Positions 26,250 through 41,939 of a stretch of DNA of 64,000 nucleotides are shown here, piece after piece. The stretch is from Physcomitrium patens (lineage: Eukaryota > Streptophyta > Bryopsida > Funariales > Funariaceae), in assembly GCF_000002425.4 (NCBI RefSeq), contig NC_037261.1, positions 186,001-250,000 of the forward strand, written 5' to 3'. Both the position numbers and the translations under genes were made by a program. Under the pieces are notes generated by a model. That model was not told where the DNA came from and searched no databases. It saw nothing but the letters and a program-made list of their open reading frames with translations. Every line of letters begins with the position of its first letter. The stretch's first letter is position 1.

Positions 26250-26720
26250 CTCTACATGGGGATGTTATTTATTTTTTCAGACTTTTATGGCAGATATGCT
26301 AAAATACTTAAGTTATTGAAAATAGGTTGGCTACCTTATACTACTACTGTTGACATTGGGTCAGCAGGGTGCAGTGAGCTTCATGGAGCTGCTCAACTGA
26401 GCCCAATTGATTCCAGCAGAGCACATGCTCAATCCCATCACCAACAAAGCCATGGATGGTCCTTGGAGTTGCAGTAGCAGCACATTGGGATTCCTGAACC
26501 ATGTAGAGTTTGCTGTTGAGGTTGTTGTTTTGATGTAAATGGGGATGTGTTTCTGTGAAGCAAGTGGGTCCATCTCAATAAGTCTCATTCCTCTGAATGC
26601 TGACTTATTGGGACTAGTGAAGATCATTCAGAGATGTATCTTCTGCTGTTGCTTGGATTCCTGGACTGCTATGCTTCTCTGCAGCACTGGACAATGATGC
26701 ATTGCCACATTCTTATTTAT
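26250..26720. other. Isolated island of higher GC with a minus-strand open frame
   Basis: A block of about 45 percent GC within very AT-rich sequence. The minus strand is open at 26361-26627 (88 codons), with a hydrophobic stretch (LLLQLQGPSMALLVMGLSMC). I recognise no family. It could be an orphan exon, a decayed gene or a non-coding transcript. Confidence 0.25.
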
Positions 26721-26988
26721 CTTTGTTCATGACATCAACATTGTGCCTGTCTGTGTCTGTGTTTCATCTTTTAATGCTTCCCCTTTTTTGGATGATATTT
26801 TTTGTTTTGATCAAACTGAAATTGATTTTTTTTAAAATTAGTTTAAATTTAAAAAAAGAAAAAGAAAAAGAAAGTCTTGCTCTGTGTAACATAGATAAAA
26901 TATGCTTCTGATTATATTAAGTTCAATTCTTTCAAATGGCATCTTAATGCATAGATGCATGTTCAAATTTTAAAGTATCTTAAGAAGA

Positions 26989-27022
<34 letters not shown>

Positions 27023-28067
27023 CTTATTTTTAGTGATGAAAAAGAAAAAGAAAAAGAAAAGAAAAGCCATGGAATAATAGATTTTAAGAGCTTCATAAAA
27101 ATATCTTTCTTCAAAAATGTATGTAACAACACTTTTTATTTCTTTTTTTTATGATCATTGTTTTATTTCAAAAGAAATTACATTTATAAATTAGAAATTT
27201 ATATAAATTAACAAGTTATAAATTTATATAAAATAACTTGTTTATAAAAAACAATTTATATAGGTAAATTGTTATATTATATTCTATTTATTGTATATTC
27301 TACAATAAATAGTAATTTTAATTATATGAAATTATAATTGGACATGAAAGCTAGCACCAAATTAATGTGATTAAATAAATGCAAAAATTTCATCAACAAT
27401 CTACATTCAATTCCAGTACTAACTATTAAAAAAACCTAAATATTCTACTCAGAGACACATAAGAAATGAGTTTACTTTCAATTTCTTATCTAACAAGTAT
27501 TGTTTGATCTTGAATTCTAAATTTAATTTTAAAATATTAAATGTGCTTGTAACAAAAAAATTGATGTCTAAAAAGATATTTTCAAGAGCTATTATTTACA
27601 CAACATTTATAAAGAGGCTGTTCCAACCTTGTCAACTTAATATTTGAATTTACAAATCTAAAATTTAAAAATTTTTAAATAACAAGTAAATTAATGGTTA
27701 TTTTGAATTATAATCTTAAACCCAAATTTAATTGGTACAAGGCGAAAATTAGAGCAATGCGCTACACATTATCACTAGCAACGGAACGAAAATGTATAAA
27801 CCATAGCACACAACACAGGCTCTTCAGAAAAACAGCTGCACAACTGCTCTTTCATAATTGATTCGTCCCAAGGAAATATTAGACACTTCAGTTGAAAGGC
27901 AGATGAAGGTCTTTAAGGAAATATATACCTTAAATATCTTAGTTTGATACAGAATAACACCAAAAGCACACCAATGGGACAAATCCATGGTGAGCCGATC
28001 ATCACACAGCACACGTCCTCTATCACCACCAGTGGCTGATTAGGTTCACAGAGTTACATTGAACTAT
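26721..28067. other. AT-rich spacer and 3' flank of MDHAR
   Basis: No gene is visible. (AT)n is near 26996-27019, and A-rich (AAAAAG)n-like patches occur near 26855-26875 and 27040-27065. The final few hundred bases probably contain the 3' UTR of the minus-strand MDHAR gene. Confidence 0.5.
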
Positions 28068-31077
<3,010 letters not shown>

Positions 31078-32340
31078 GACAACACTTTCTGGAACGCTGC
31101 ACAAAAAACCATGACAGTAAGCTCAAAACATGCGATAGAGAGTGAACAAAAGTAAACTAACAGCCGCACGTAGAACTATTTCATATCAATTGGGAAAAAC
31201 CACATTCCCAAAATGCATGAACGATTGAATATAATCTCAGATGGCGCTACATCTTGGGAAAACGATACGCGATATGATTGCTAAGTACTAACTGCTGTTA
31301 CTAAAACATGCAAGAATCAGGCGTAAACATTTATAAGCAAATGACCCGCTGCTCAATGATCCTCAAGTTAACCTATTTAAAGTGCAGAAAAGCACCATAC
31401 ACTATACACTAAAAACCCTAACATTCTCCCATACACCATTCTATGACACAGTGGTATCATTTACAGGTCCATCTAATCCAGTACATATTAGAAAAGATGG
31501 ACTAGTCATTTTAGCTTGAATCACATCATAATTTAATGCATTCTCTAAGAAAGTACAATCATTAGGATCGCTCTCTTCACAAATATGCAAACTTTTCAAA
31601 CCAAATAGAAATTAGCATCGAGGCTTATCTAACTTACATCGACTGAAAAAAATTCGAAGAATAATATTTGTAGGCATGCAATGATGCTCACCCCAAAATT
31701 AGATGTCCAGTAGAAGCTACAGCAGTCAAGAACAAGGTGACGCCTCAAAATTTCCAACATAACCTTCAAATTCAACACTATTATTCTTTCTTAAGAACAG
31801 ACCATACCCCCAAAACTCCACACAGCCCAAACGCAAGTGCAAAGCTAGCTTTAAGAATGAATACCCCTTCCAACACCTAGACCCATACACCAATTACCCT
31901 CGCTCCTACCAACCATAATTGCCATTTCAAAACCAATTACTCCAAACTCAAAAACGGCAAATTCAGAACCCCAGTGTTCAAATATTAGCTCCCACAACAC
32001 CATGCCACGGCCACAACCCGACTCGTTATATTCATCAAAACCAACAAGAACGCCGCATTCAGAGAATGTAACAAAGAGAAATAAAACCTACTGATCTTTG
32101 CACCTATTCTTCAATACTCCACCAAATTGCACATGAAGAGGCTCAATCGGAAACCATCACGTAAGGCTCGCGGACTCACCGTGTAAGAGCTCGATCGCGC
32201 AACTAAATCAGGCGGACACGTAAAAATTGCAGCAGAGCAATTGACTCACAGACTGCAGTAACGTTAAGGCTCGAAAGTCTGATGAACGGGAAACGTGGTT
32301 GACTGAGATCGATCAACTTGGGCACGCGGGAACTAGAACT
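31078..32340 (-). promoter_or_regulatory. MDHAR leader with a long 5' UTR intron
   Basis: An acceptor (GTGCAG|CGTTCC, about 31097) lies 20 bases upstream of the ATG. A strong donor (ACACG|GTGAGT) is at 32180-32179, giving an inferred 5' UTR intron of about 1.1 kb. AAACCCTAA is at 31413-31421 within it. Open frames in the interval are short. The intron is inferred from consensus only. Confidence 0.55.
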
Positions 32341-32378
32341 TGATCTCGCTGGGAACTGAAAAAGGACACGAAAGTCAC

Positions 32379-32415
32379 CACGTGGCTTCCTACTATTGCA
32401 CAATTCTTTATAAAT
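32379..32415 (-). promoter_or_regulatory. TATA-like box and G-box (CACGTG) of MDHAR
   Basis: On the minus strand TTTATAAA (32408-32415) is followed about 25 bases downstream by GCCACGTGGT with the palindromic G-box CACGTG at 32379-32384. G-boxes bind bHLH/bZIP factors and are common in stress- and light-responsive plant genes. The bHLH gene next door makes this of passing interest, but no link is shown. Confidence 0.4.
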
Positions 32416-32419
32416 ACCT

Positions 32420-33570
32420 CAAAAACAAAACGACGACCTATATTATGGGTTTTCTTTTTTCTTTTTCTTTTTCTTTTTTGTACCGAAACCAATTCTGGGT
32501 GTTCTAATCTCAAACCCTGCCCACGGTATGGCACACTGAATCACATAGAGATGCTACCTTGAACTGATTTTAATTCATGTGGATAATATGTGGGTTGAGT
32601 GGCAGAGGTTGCTGCTAGGAGTCAGAATTTGATAGTTGGAAAGAGTGACCTTTTTCTGAAGATATCTTCTTTGTGACGTGCACAACTTATCTAAGGTGCT
32701 TTACAGAAATACTTCGTCCTTTATTCCCCTGTATGTGTTTGAAGATTTTGAGCCAAGGACTAGACTAGTGTGTGTGAAGTCGCGTCGTTTCACGCAAGTC
32801 GGCATGCTCATGGTGTAAAGAGTATCTGGGTTGTTGATCAGATGGAGTTCAGGGAATTGGTGAACGGACTATGTTTCTTGCAACGACTGCAGATTATAGA
32901 AGTTCAACGATTTAAGCAATACATGTGCTGCGAGTGGTTAAAAGAGGGTTACACATGTAATGCCAACTAAAGCATGCTTTTACAACAAGAATGTGGCGAG
33001 GCTTTTCATAGATTCTTAGATTCTGTTTTCTCCAATTTCAGGCCCGTACTAATCCTTGGCAGCAATGAGGGTCTTCTCGAAAAATAATTAGGTCGTGGAA
33101 CGAGTCAACGCACCTTTGCAGCTTTCTTTACTCACCCCTCAGTTTACCTACGAGCAGCTACGATTTGACGTTTGATAGAGAAACTAAAGGCTTCCGCACT
33201 GTACGGTCTTAAGAAACTATTTACTACATCACAGATTGGAAGGGAAATTACCTTGAAGGGCCTTCAACTCCAAGAAATGGATCTTTCGCCGAACGAGCAT
33301 ATCCACTAGAGTGGGTGAATAATGATCCATATTCTGTATAAAAGAAGCTGGCTCTTTGAGGAACTACACAAAGCTGGATGCTGGCATATCTTTCGTCGAA
33401 ATTTCATCTACAGTTCTCCCAGCGTAATTCTTGCTTGCGCATCAAAATTCCCAAGCTTCCTCAAGATGCTATGTAAGCTTGGGACCACATAGGTCACAAC
33501 CCATAGACATAAATCACAAACAGGCATTATACAATTTTCTGGAATTGATCACACAAGGCATCCTGAAATT
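32420..33570. other. Intergenic sequence and 3' flank of the bHLH gene
   Basis: Moderate GC, no recognised gene. A 66-codon plus-strand frame at 32770-32970 has no recognisable domain. The part next to 33570 should include the 3' UTR of the bHLH gene. Confidence 0.4.
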
Positions 33571-36500
33571 CTAGACATCCTTCTCGACCTTCGGCCTTTT
33601 CATTGCAGGTTCATGCTCCGCAGCGACGGGTGCTGGTCGTGTCCTTCCTTGAGACTGATCCGAAGATTCAGGTGTTGTAGCAACCTAATATCCGTACCAA
33701 AAGCCTAGCATTAGGCTACAATTCTTCTGTACGCAAATATTTAACAGAGTATCTACTGAAGCACAATTGTACATGGGTTTCCAAATCATTGCATCAACGT
33801 TTCACAGCATGTCAAACATAGCACACGTCCAACTACAAGTAACAAGTACGACATTACGGTTGTAAAGTGCGTTCCACAAAAATTATTGAGACTATTTACC
33901 TTGGCAGAAGTGTCAGCAGCCGCCGCTCTAGCATTAACTCCCAGATCAATTTGAACAGATATGTTAGCTTGACTTAGATCAATTCCTGAGCTCTGCAATG
34001 CTCGCGTCAATGTGTCCAACAACCTGGCAGATACAAAACGTAAGTTTCAGCACAAATAAGTTAACTTTCTTCGTCCGATCACTGAAAGACTAAACTGCCA
34101 AACCAGCGTTGAAATGTACTTAACAAAAACTCTCACGTAAACCCAACCAGATAGTGTAAAAGAAAGTTCATCAGCAGCTTCAACAATATTGCAAGTTGCA
34201 ATTAGGTCGCGTAAAATGAGCAGACTATTGTTCTGAAGATTTGTTTTATGCTACTTTCAAAAAAGACAAACGACAGAGCTAAGATAATAGATTTCAGCAA
34301 GTGTTGTGGAGATCGCTCACCCTTGGGAATACACAGAAGACACGTTGATGACCCCTCCTTGGATACGTGGAGGTTGAACAGGACCAGGAGAAGCAGCAGA
34401 TCCATCTTCAGGTGTGGTCTGATCACTTCGGTGCTCTGGTGAATGCCTTGAAGGTTTGACCGCTTTGTCTTTACACTGAGCCGACTCCTGTGGTTGTCTA
34501 GAAGCACTAGCATTAGATGGTTGCCCTGCTTGGGCTCCATCTATCATACCAACAACTGTCCCAGCTGCGATCTGATGTTCTGCTTTTGATTGCTGGCCAG
34601 AGATTTGGTCAGCTTGGCTAGGAGGTGAGATGCGAGGTCTGACTTCGAACTGGTGATCGGGAGTGGTTGCATGAGCGCACTCATTCTCACGCGAACTGAC
34701 AGGATCCAAGTCACTCATCTTTTCCTTAGCAGGAGAATTTGAGCCTAGTATACTTCGACCACCATCCAGATCACTCTGAAGTCTTGAGGGGATGATGGGT
34801 AAGGCATATGGTAAAGGAAGGGCCTGCTGAAGAGGCACACCCACTGCGAACGGCTGTGCAGTGAGTGCAGTGGCATGCTCTTTCTCACCGTCAAATGATG
34901 AAATACAGCTGTGTATGCTACAAGCTGGTTGATTAGAAATCTGGTGAATACCAGGGCCACTAGTAGAATAAACTTCACATGTAGGCGCAGCTTGTTCAGA
35001 TGGATGTTTTGCACGAACACCACCATCGGCTTCTGTCACTGGATTAATGTCCAACGGACCAACACCCGAGCTGAAGCTCTTACCGAAAACAAGCGCATTA
35101 ATATGTGATGCTTCATCTGCTGATCCTGCCGCCCCTCGCTGTTAAATTGAAAAGGAGACTACGTATTACTCACAAAAAAAGCTCGCAGCATACGGTAAAA
35201 AGTATTAAACGAGACAACAAAGAAACCTTTAGCTGTTCTGAATTCGTAACAGTAAAATGCCAACTGAGGTGAGTGAAAAATTGAGCACATTACATGAAAC
35301 AGAAAGGAAATCCATTTACCTTGCAGAGATCCCAGACCATAGATTTGAGTCTTTCCTGATGCCTTCCTTGCTCAGCAGTTTCATACTTCTGCACCTTCTC
35401 TTGAAGAACTTGTACATACTCAATAACCTGTGATTAGAGATAAATTGTTATATATCCTGTAGAATGAACTCATCATCAACAGCAAACGTAGAGAAATTAA
35501 AATTTCGGCAGACGTGAGACTCTACAGGTTGGTTTTATAGTCGAGAGAAGTGCACAATTAAGCTGAATAATACATTGTAATGTAGATCAAGGAGGCACAG
35601 AAATATCATAATCACCAAATACAAGCATTAAAAGTTAGGAGCGTTCGATATTAATAGCTACAACATGTGTAAGCAAGTCCATTACCTCGAGCAAGAAGGA
35701 TGCTTTATCTCGCTTCTGATCACTGTGGGGAACTAAGTTTCTCAGCATTTGAAACCTGAAAACAATCGATTCGAAGTAGTTACATACACATCCAGGTGTG
35801 CATTTGACATATCCAGCATAAAGGTTTATGAAAAAGAGACGCGATGACGTTTGATTACAACAACACTACCTGTCGTTGATTTTACTACGCCTCCGTTGCT
35901 CAGTAGCTGAATGCTTAGACCTTGGGGTGCTACCCCTTATCTCTCCATTCTTCGCTTCCATTCTCTGTACTGGATCCCCTGAGCAAGATAAGGCGCTTCC
36001 ATGTCAGTCAACAAGTTGATGTGCTTCGACGCACGAAATAAATTGAGATGCAAACCTCATCTTACATCTATGTAACGCAACTTGATTGAAGGTCAGGAAA
36101 ATAGTCGGTGCTGAATGAGACTACATCTACTAGCAGAATACAAATTTTAGACTAACACGTTTAAGAACTTAAAAGAAGGTTACACAAGAAACGGGAGCTC
36201 CTCTCAAGGACTCATCATTCCATTACTCGCTCCTAAGTCCTGTATGAACTGTAAATGTCCAACAAAAGAGAATCCAACCTTTGTATGAAATTGTCTCTTT
36301 CCGATTTCCTTTCGGCCACTCCGACAATTCTTCTTCATCATCTTCGTCTTCCTCAGATTGTGATCGGGCGGGCCGTTTGGGTACCTCGATCGTACCCTGT
36401 GTCCACTGCCTACAAAGTCCACTTCGAAGACTGCATTTAGGTCCTAGTTGCGGAGAAACATTTCGCCAATACTTCTATTCTCCAACTTCTACTACAGTGT

Positions 36501-38135
36501 TCGAAGAAAGCTTGAATAAATGCAGTCAGTGTGGACCATGAAACCCTACTTGGTCATAGCTGATATCGATTGATGTCCATTAACAACTGCACTTTTTACT
36601 GCTGAGCTACCTGCAGGAAAACCCAAGTCTGATGGCATACGAAATTTTAGCCTGACTCCCGACCAGTATGCGTGGTTCTCTGCACCACAAGAGAGATAAA
36701 GCTAAATCAGTACGCAATAAAAACATTAAGAATCGCCTCAGCCCTGTCGAGCAGAAAACTGCATGGAAGAAAATATTTTCTTAACCCCAGAACAAGCTAA
36801 GACCTGTTGGTAAGTACAAGAGGAGACATGAAGAACGCGATCTAATCCAAGAAACTTCTTTCTGTTGATGAGTTAACCTCCTCGACTTCTCTCGACTTCG
36901 GATCACACATTGGAAAGAGTATATAAACTACACTCACCTCGTGCATTAGCTGTTTCCGGATCCGCCGCCACCTCGACGCCCCTAAAGGACTCGGGGCCGC
37001 CACTCTGACCATCGCGAGAGGAGAAGCTCGCTGTGGGGTACCCTCTGGCTTGGCGCATGACCTCCGCCTCATCCACCATGCGAATCGCAGAATTTGGAGC
37101 CATAACATATGGAACCTGGATGTTTGGGTAATTAGGTGAGGCTGTGGTAAAGTTTCGTTCAGCAGAGGCGGGAGTAGAATTCCGAGATGTCGTAGTCTCT
37201 GCTCTTGCCTGGTGCTCACGCAGAGCCCGAGCGTCACCGGAAGCGGAACGGCCTCCGCTCCTTTCCAATGGTTGTAGAAAATCATGAGTGGTCAATAATG
37301 AAGACAATCCTGAGCAAGTACCAAGTAAGGACCTCATCAGATCTTTCGGGAAACCTCAAGCCTTGTGAAATACGCTGTCAAATACATTCTAAGAGAAAAT
37401 GAAATCTGCGATGGCAAAAGGACGACCATTGCCACGAAATCTAGAACGGAACTTCAGAATATCCACATTTTCCACACTGCGCCTTCCAGGCACTCGTTAA
37501 GTGACGTGGAAAATTTAACCGTACCGGAACTTAAATGGTGTTCCGCTAGCTGTGATCCTTTGTCGTAGACAGAAAGAAAGTCGTGCGTAGAAGGTTTGGT
37601 ATCTGAAAACACGAAGACCACACGGTCAACTCTCCGGAACAACAACTCTCAACATTTTATGCAATGCTTGCATTTCGGTCCTCATCACCAAGTAGAGTAG
37701 ACTAAAATCCAGAGCAATGTCAACGTTCTTCGTCCCACGCTGAGCAACAACGCAAGAATCCAAAAGCATCGAGCGACAAAATAGCTCAGTTTGATCATTG
37801 AGCCTCCTGAGTGAAAACTGAACGCGAGCTGCATTGATTGAAAATCTACAAGGCGTCACTAAGGGCCCAATCATCAAATTGTTCGTCAGTGTTCGTTTGC
37901 GAACTATGAATGAATACATACCTTCGTTGAGAGTGAAATGGTGAAGTTGGGACCTTTCGTCCTGCTGATGCGCCATGCTGTGCCTGTTCTGCACTGCGTG
38001 AAACTGTCGTTGTTGCTGAGCGGCAAAATCTCCAGGCGCTGTCTCTCTGTACCTGTTGCACCTCAGGGATGAAGGCGACCCTGTACCCCTCTCAGGCCCC
38101 AGCTGTTTCTGTCCCGCAGTGGAAACAAACGCCAT
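33571..38135 (-). CDS. BIM1-like: BIM-type bHLH transcription factor (BES1-interacting MYC-like)
   Basis: Eleven coding exons in phase: 38135-37922, 37602-37525, 37354-36938, 36679-36600, 36405-36279, 35978-35870, 35755-35686, 35427-35320, 35138-34321, 34023-33900 and 33684-33571 (about 752 aa). The N-terminal third holds the two BIM1 hallmark motifs, THDFLSVY (about residue 77) and THDFLQPLE (about 120). An acidic patch (EEDEDDEEE) follows. The bHLH begins RSKHSATEQRRRSKINDR (about 324-342) and continues [28 protein letters not shown], nearly identical to Arabidopsis BIM1. The C-terminal conserved block is VSSVYSQGLLDTLTRALQSSGIDLSQ (about 664-690), and a KRPK basic patch is near the end. 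BIM proteins bind E-boxes with BES1 in brassinosteroid signalling in angiosperms; the role in a bryophyte is unknown. The start of exon 3 is either 37354 or 37342. The N-terminal ATG is the first in frame, and a second Met (MAHQQDER) lies 53 codons in. Confidence 0.93.
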
Positions 38136-39720
38136 CTACCTCAGACAACACTACTCTCTTCATCCGGCAGCTGCAAGTAGGTAAACCCCCCCCCCTAAAA
38201 CCCCAATTTCGTGACAACCTCTTCACAAACACTACCTTTCTTCACACCACCAAACTATCAACAATCGCACCCAATTTTCAACGAAACCATGAATACAAAG
38301 TTCTTCACCTACTTTCCACGCTGAGGTTGGTCACACAAATACAACCAATCGAAAATGAAAGCAACTAGCTACAGCTTCGGTGCTGCATAATCTGTCACAA
38401 ACGTCAGATTTTCTTGAGCATTCTCGAAGCACACCACACCCTTCAGTTGACACGCCCTCGACCTCAAAACTCAACGTTGACCCAGAATCGTTTTTCGTAG
38501 ACCACCACTCTAGGATCCTATTGAGCCAGCGACCAGTCCTCCTTACACCTCAGTTGCATATCCTCACAAAGAACCCATGCTGGATAGGAAATCAATCCCC
38601 CGAGTCCCATTGGGAATTTTGTCAGCATGCGTGTTGGTCCATCACGACGGAGGTAGAACAACTGCACGAAATGCGTTGCAGGGCCCTTCCCTGGTGATGC
38701 GTACCTCTGGTGGGGACCCCGGCGATTTCACGTGTCCGTCGTGTCCACAACATGTGCATGCACAGACAACCAGGCGCAATCCCAGGAAAACACACGAAGG
38801 GTTGCAACTGCAATACACTTTCTTCCTACTCACTTCCCGCCCTCCTCTCAAGGACGCTCCCGGACACTCTTACTACTACTCCTCCTCCTCCTCCGCCCCA
38901 CACACCGTCCAGCTCCTCCTCAAACGAATCGTACAATCCAAGCAAGGAGGCAACGAGGCGACAATGTAGGGAGGGAGGGTCGTCTTGCACCACCAGCAAA
39001 ACAAAAGCCAAACACGACAGACAGACAGACAGACAGACAGTGCAGCATTAGGCGGAGAGACACACACGTGAAGGGTGATTCGACAGAGATGGGGCATGAA
39101 GGAAGGAAGCACAGGGCCAGGAACTGACTGACAATCACCCCATGAAGAGGGAAGGGAATGAGGCAGGGAGGGAAATTTGCGAGAGCACAGAGAGAGAGTG
39201 ATGAGGGTGGGGGTGGGGGCCGTGGGCGCCAGGCCATGGCAGGCAACCATGCGGCGCCCTGATTCGCGGCGGTAGGAGAGAGGGGGGGTCCTTGCTTGCT
39301 TGCTTATGCTGCGGCGCCAAGTCTACCGGCCACCCAGCCAGCGCGCCAGCCCCAATCCCCGGGAGGGCATATCATTTCCTTTTCTTGACCCTGCCCGTTC
39401 CTTCACTGCCCTCGTGACTTCTTTGCATGTTCGGGGGTGCCCGATTGTTGACCGGGCGCACCTCGGTGGGGGGTATGTACCGGCGAGATTACAGGCCTAG
39501 CGATAGTGCAGAGCGTCCACACCCATTGCCCTCCACATCGGGTCCCACAAAAGGGGGAGGTCTGGATTCATTGTGAATGGGATCTCCACCGCTACCCTTC
39601 TTCTACATCGCGTTGGACTGTAGGAATACGCTTGTGGGGCTTGTGGATGCTCCAGGAAAGTAATTCAAGTGGATCTCACACAGACTGACATATTTTACTT
39701 GTCCATTTAATGAGTTATGG
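38136..39720. other. GC-rich upstream region of the bHLH gene
   Basis: Contains C runs (about 38187-38197), (CTC)n-like steps near 38877-38895 and (ACAG)n at 39017-39040. Many overlapping open frames occur on both strands, all low-complexity. I interpret it as promoter and leader of the minus-strand bHLH gene, possibly with a second start site facing right. No separate gene is recognised. Confidence 0.4.
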
Positions 39721-40574
39721 AAAAACCCACCTCACTCTTTCATTTGCATATTTGTTTTGTAAAAACTTATAGAGAAAATTTTCAGCTGAACAGTTATAAA
39801 AAAACATTGTGACTTTAATGACTAATTCACAACACCTCTTTTAGCATGTAATCTGTTTTCCATTTATAAACATATGATTTTTCAATTGAGATATTTTTCA
39901 ATTTTCAATTTTTTTCTTTTCGACCTATTTTTGATTGAGTGCCTATAAAAAAAAATATCGACATTTATCATATACTTCTACAAAAACATTTTTTTCCATT
40001 TATTCTTTCATTTTGCCATGATTTACTTACATACATTTTCGTGGACAACTTTCTGCTGTCTCCAAAATAAACACCACATATGTGCAAAAAGAAATTACAT
40101 GAGTTTCAATTCCGAGAAAGAAGTTGTATTTCCACACAAAAAATCATTGTTATTAACATCTTAAGGACAATTTTATGCATAATTTATGATATGAATTCTG
40201 ACACACACTTTCTAGTTGGGTTGCACAATCACATCCCCACAAGTGACAACATAGAAAAAAACCACATCAAAACTACATCAATAAGGTTAAAATTGATAAC
40301 TCTATTTAAAAAATCCATAAAACAAATTCAATACCTTGGTGCTTTTAAATAAACCCATAAAAAAAACACAAAGTTGATATAATGAAAAATATAAGTAAAG
40401 GTGCTATTGTAGTTTGTTAAATTGACTTTGGTGTACTATTGGCAATCCCAACTTCGAAAACTTTGACAATGTAATATTTTGTCAACACTGTTTTGAGTAA
40501 AAAAGAGTTGATGATTAACAAAGATATAGTACACTATTACAATTTATCATGCATCAGAAATTTATACATATTAC

Positions 40575-40607
<33 letters not shown>

Positions 40608-40990
40608 TGTATATACCATTGACAGAACGAACTAATTTTCTTTGTTGAAAGGGTTTTCAGTACACTTTGAACTGTTTGGATTGAATGCCAAGGTTCTAAA
40701 TAATAAGTGGCGTATTTATTTATTTATTTATTTTTTGTTATAAATCATCTATAAATGTTATTTTTTGTTTGCAAGCTTTTGTTTCCAGTTCTCTCTTTTT
40801 TTTTTCTTTTTTTTTTCCTTTCTAGAGTGAAAAGTAAAATTACAATTTTATCATGTTCCCCTGTGCATAGATACTATTATTGAAATTCAATTTTGTAAAA
40901 ATTATTTTTTTACCAATAAACTTCATTGAATTTCACAATTGCATTGTATTCATAAATTTATTTATTTATTTATTTATTTACTTAAGATCA
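39721..40990. other. AT-rich spacer
   Basis: No recognised gene. A 90-codon plus-strand frame at 40080-40352 is K/I/N-rich, as expected by chance in AT-rich DNA. (CT)n lies at 40575-40602, and (TTTA)n runs lie near 40715-40735 and 40955-40982. Confidence 0.5.
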
Positions 40991-41930
40991 AGCTTGACTT
41001 AAAATATAATTACAAAGACCTTGAGACAAAGCTTTTTGAGTAAGTTCCAAAACTTCAAACCAGAGACTCCACTCATCATTTTGACACATCACTTTGAATG
41101 TGATGGGGAGTCCAAAGTGTCATAACAAGCTTCATGGGCAAAATGACAAGGGAGTGGCAAAGCATGTGCATGCTTTGACAGATAAGTGCCCTTTCAACAT
41201 AGTAATTTGAAATGTGATGGCTTTGGGATAGACTTTATTGTGTAGTTGTGGAAATTAAGCCACTTGTGAGAGAAATGCATAGTATGAGATAATGGTGAGC
41301 TGTAAGATTAGCATGACATGTTCACCTACCAGTGAATTTATATTTTTTACATTTTTGAGCTTAATTCCTTGTTCACTCATGATGGATCAAATCTTCCTAC
41401 ATGCTGACACCAAAAACATCAAAGAGAAACAAAACCATGATGTGATAAGAAGCACAAAATTATAAGGTATAATCACACTCTAGTAATCAAAATTGGACAG
41501 GCTATTAAATGGCTTGGATGTCTACTATGTACAAGAAGCATGTCATAGTTGGCTTTGATGATGGATCCCAAGGATGAAGAAAGAAGGAAATTAGTTGAGG
41601 TTGGAGGGTGAATAATTCACACTCAATGAGTTGAATTTGTACATGGCATGACCCATCTTCTTCACAGGCTTCTTCTTCTATGGTTGTTAGGTAGCATGAG
41701 CAGTGCCAGCCAATCTGTGAGGTGCATGGCACACCTAGGAGGTGTTTGTTTTTGTTTTTGTATTGTTTTATTCTTAGTTATTAGTTGCTTGTTCATGAGC
41801 AAACTCGTGAAGGAATTGCAGCTTTGACAGAATCTTCGTTGTCTAGGTGACCCGCAATACCAACCAACGCTGACTCTCTTCCACAGCTGCAGAGTGCGAG
41901 TGCATTTTAATTTTTAATTTTTACAACTTT
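40991..41930. other. Moderate-GC non-coding stretch
   Basis: Composition is closer to genes than to the flanks, but no family is recognised. A minus-strand frame of 75 codons (41505-41732) is hydrophobic and cysteine-containing. A near-perfect palindrome (CAAAGCATG, TG, CATGCTTTG) is at 41158-41177. Confidence 0.3.
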
Positions 41931-41939
41931 TTTTGGTAT

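Noticed and set aside
36204..36422. Minus-strand frame reading DFVGSGHRVRSRYP
   Set aside because: Wrong frame of a bHLH gene exon; the frame with the EEDEDDEEE patch joins in phase to both neighbours.
38569..39320. Several overlapping frames of 60-130 codons on both strands
   Set aside because: Simple-sequence steps (CTC, ACAG, CCAC) in the upstream region of the bHLH gene; no recognisable protein.
41158..41177. 20-base palindrome as a possible microRNA hairpin or protein site
   Set aside because: Loop of only two bases and no extended stem; too little to support a feature beyond a note.
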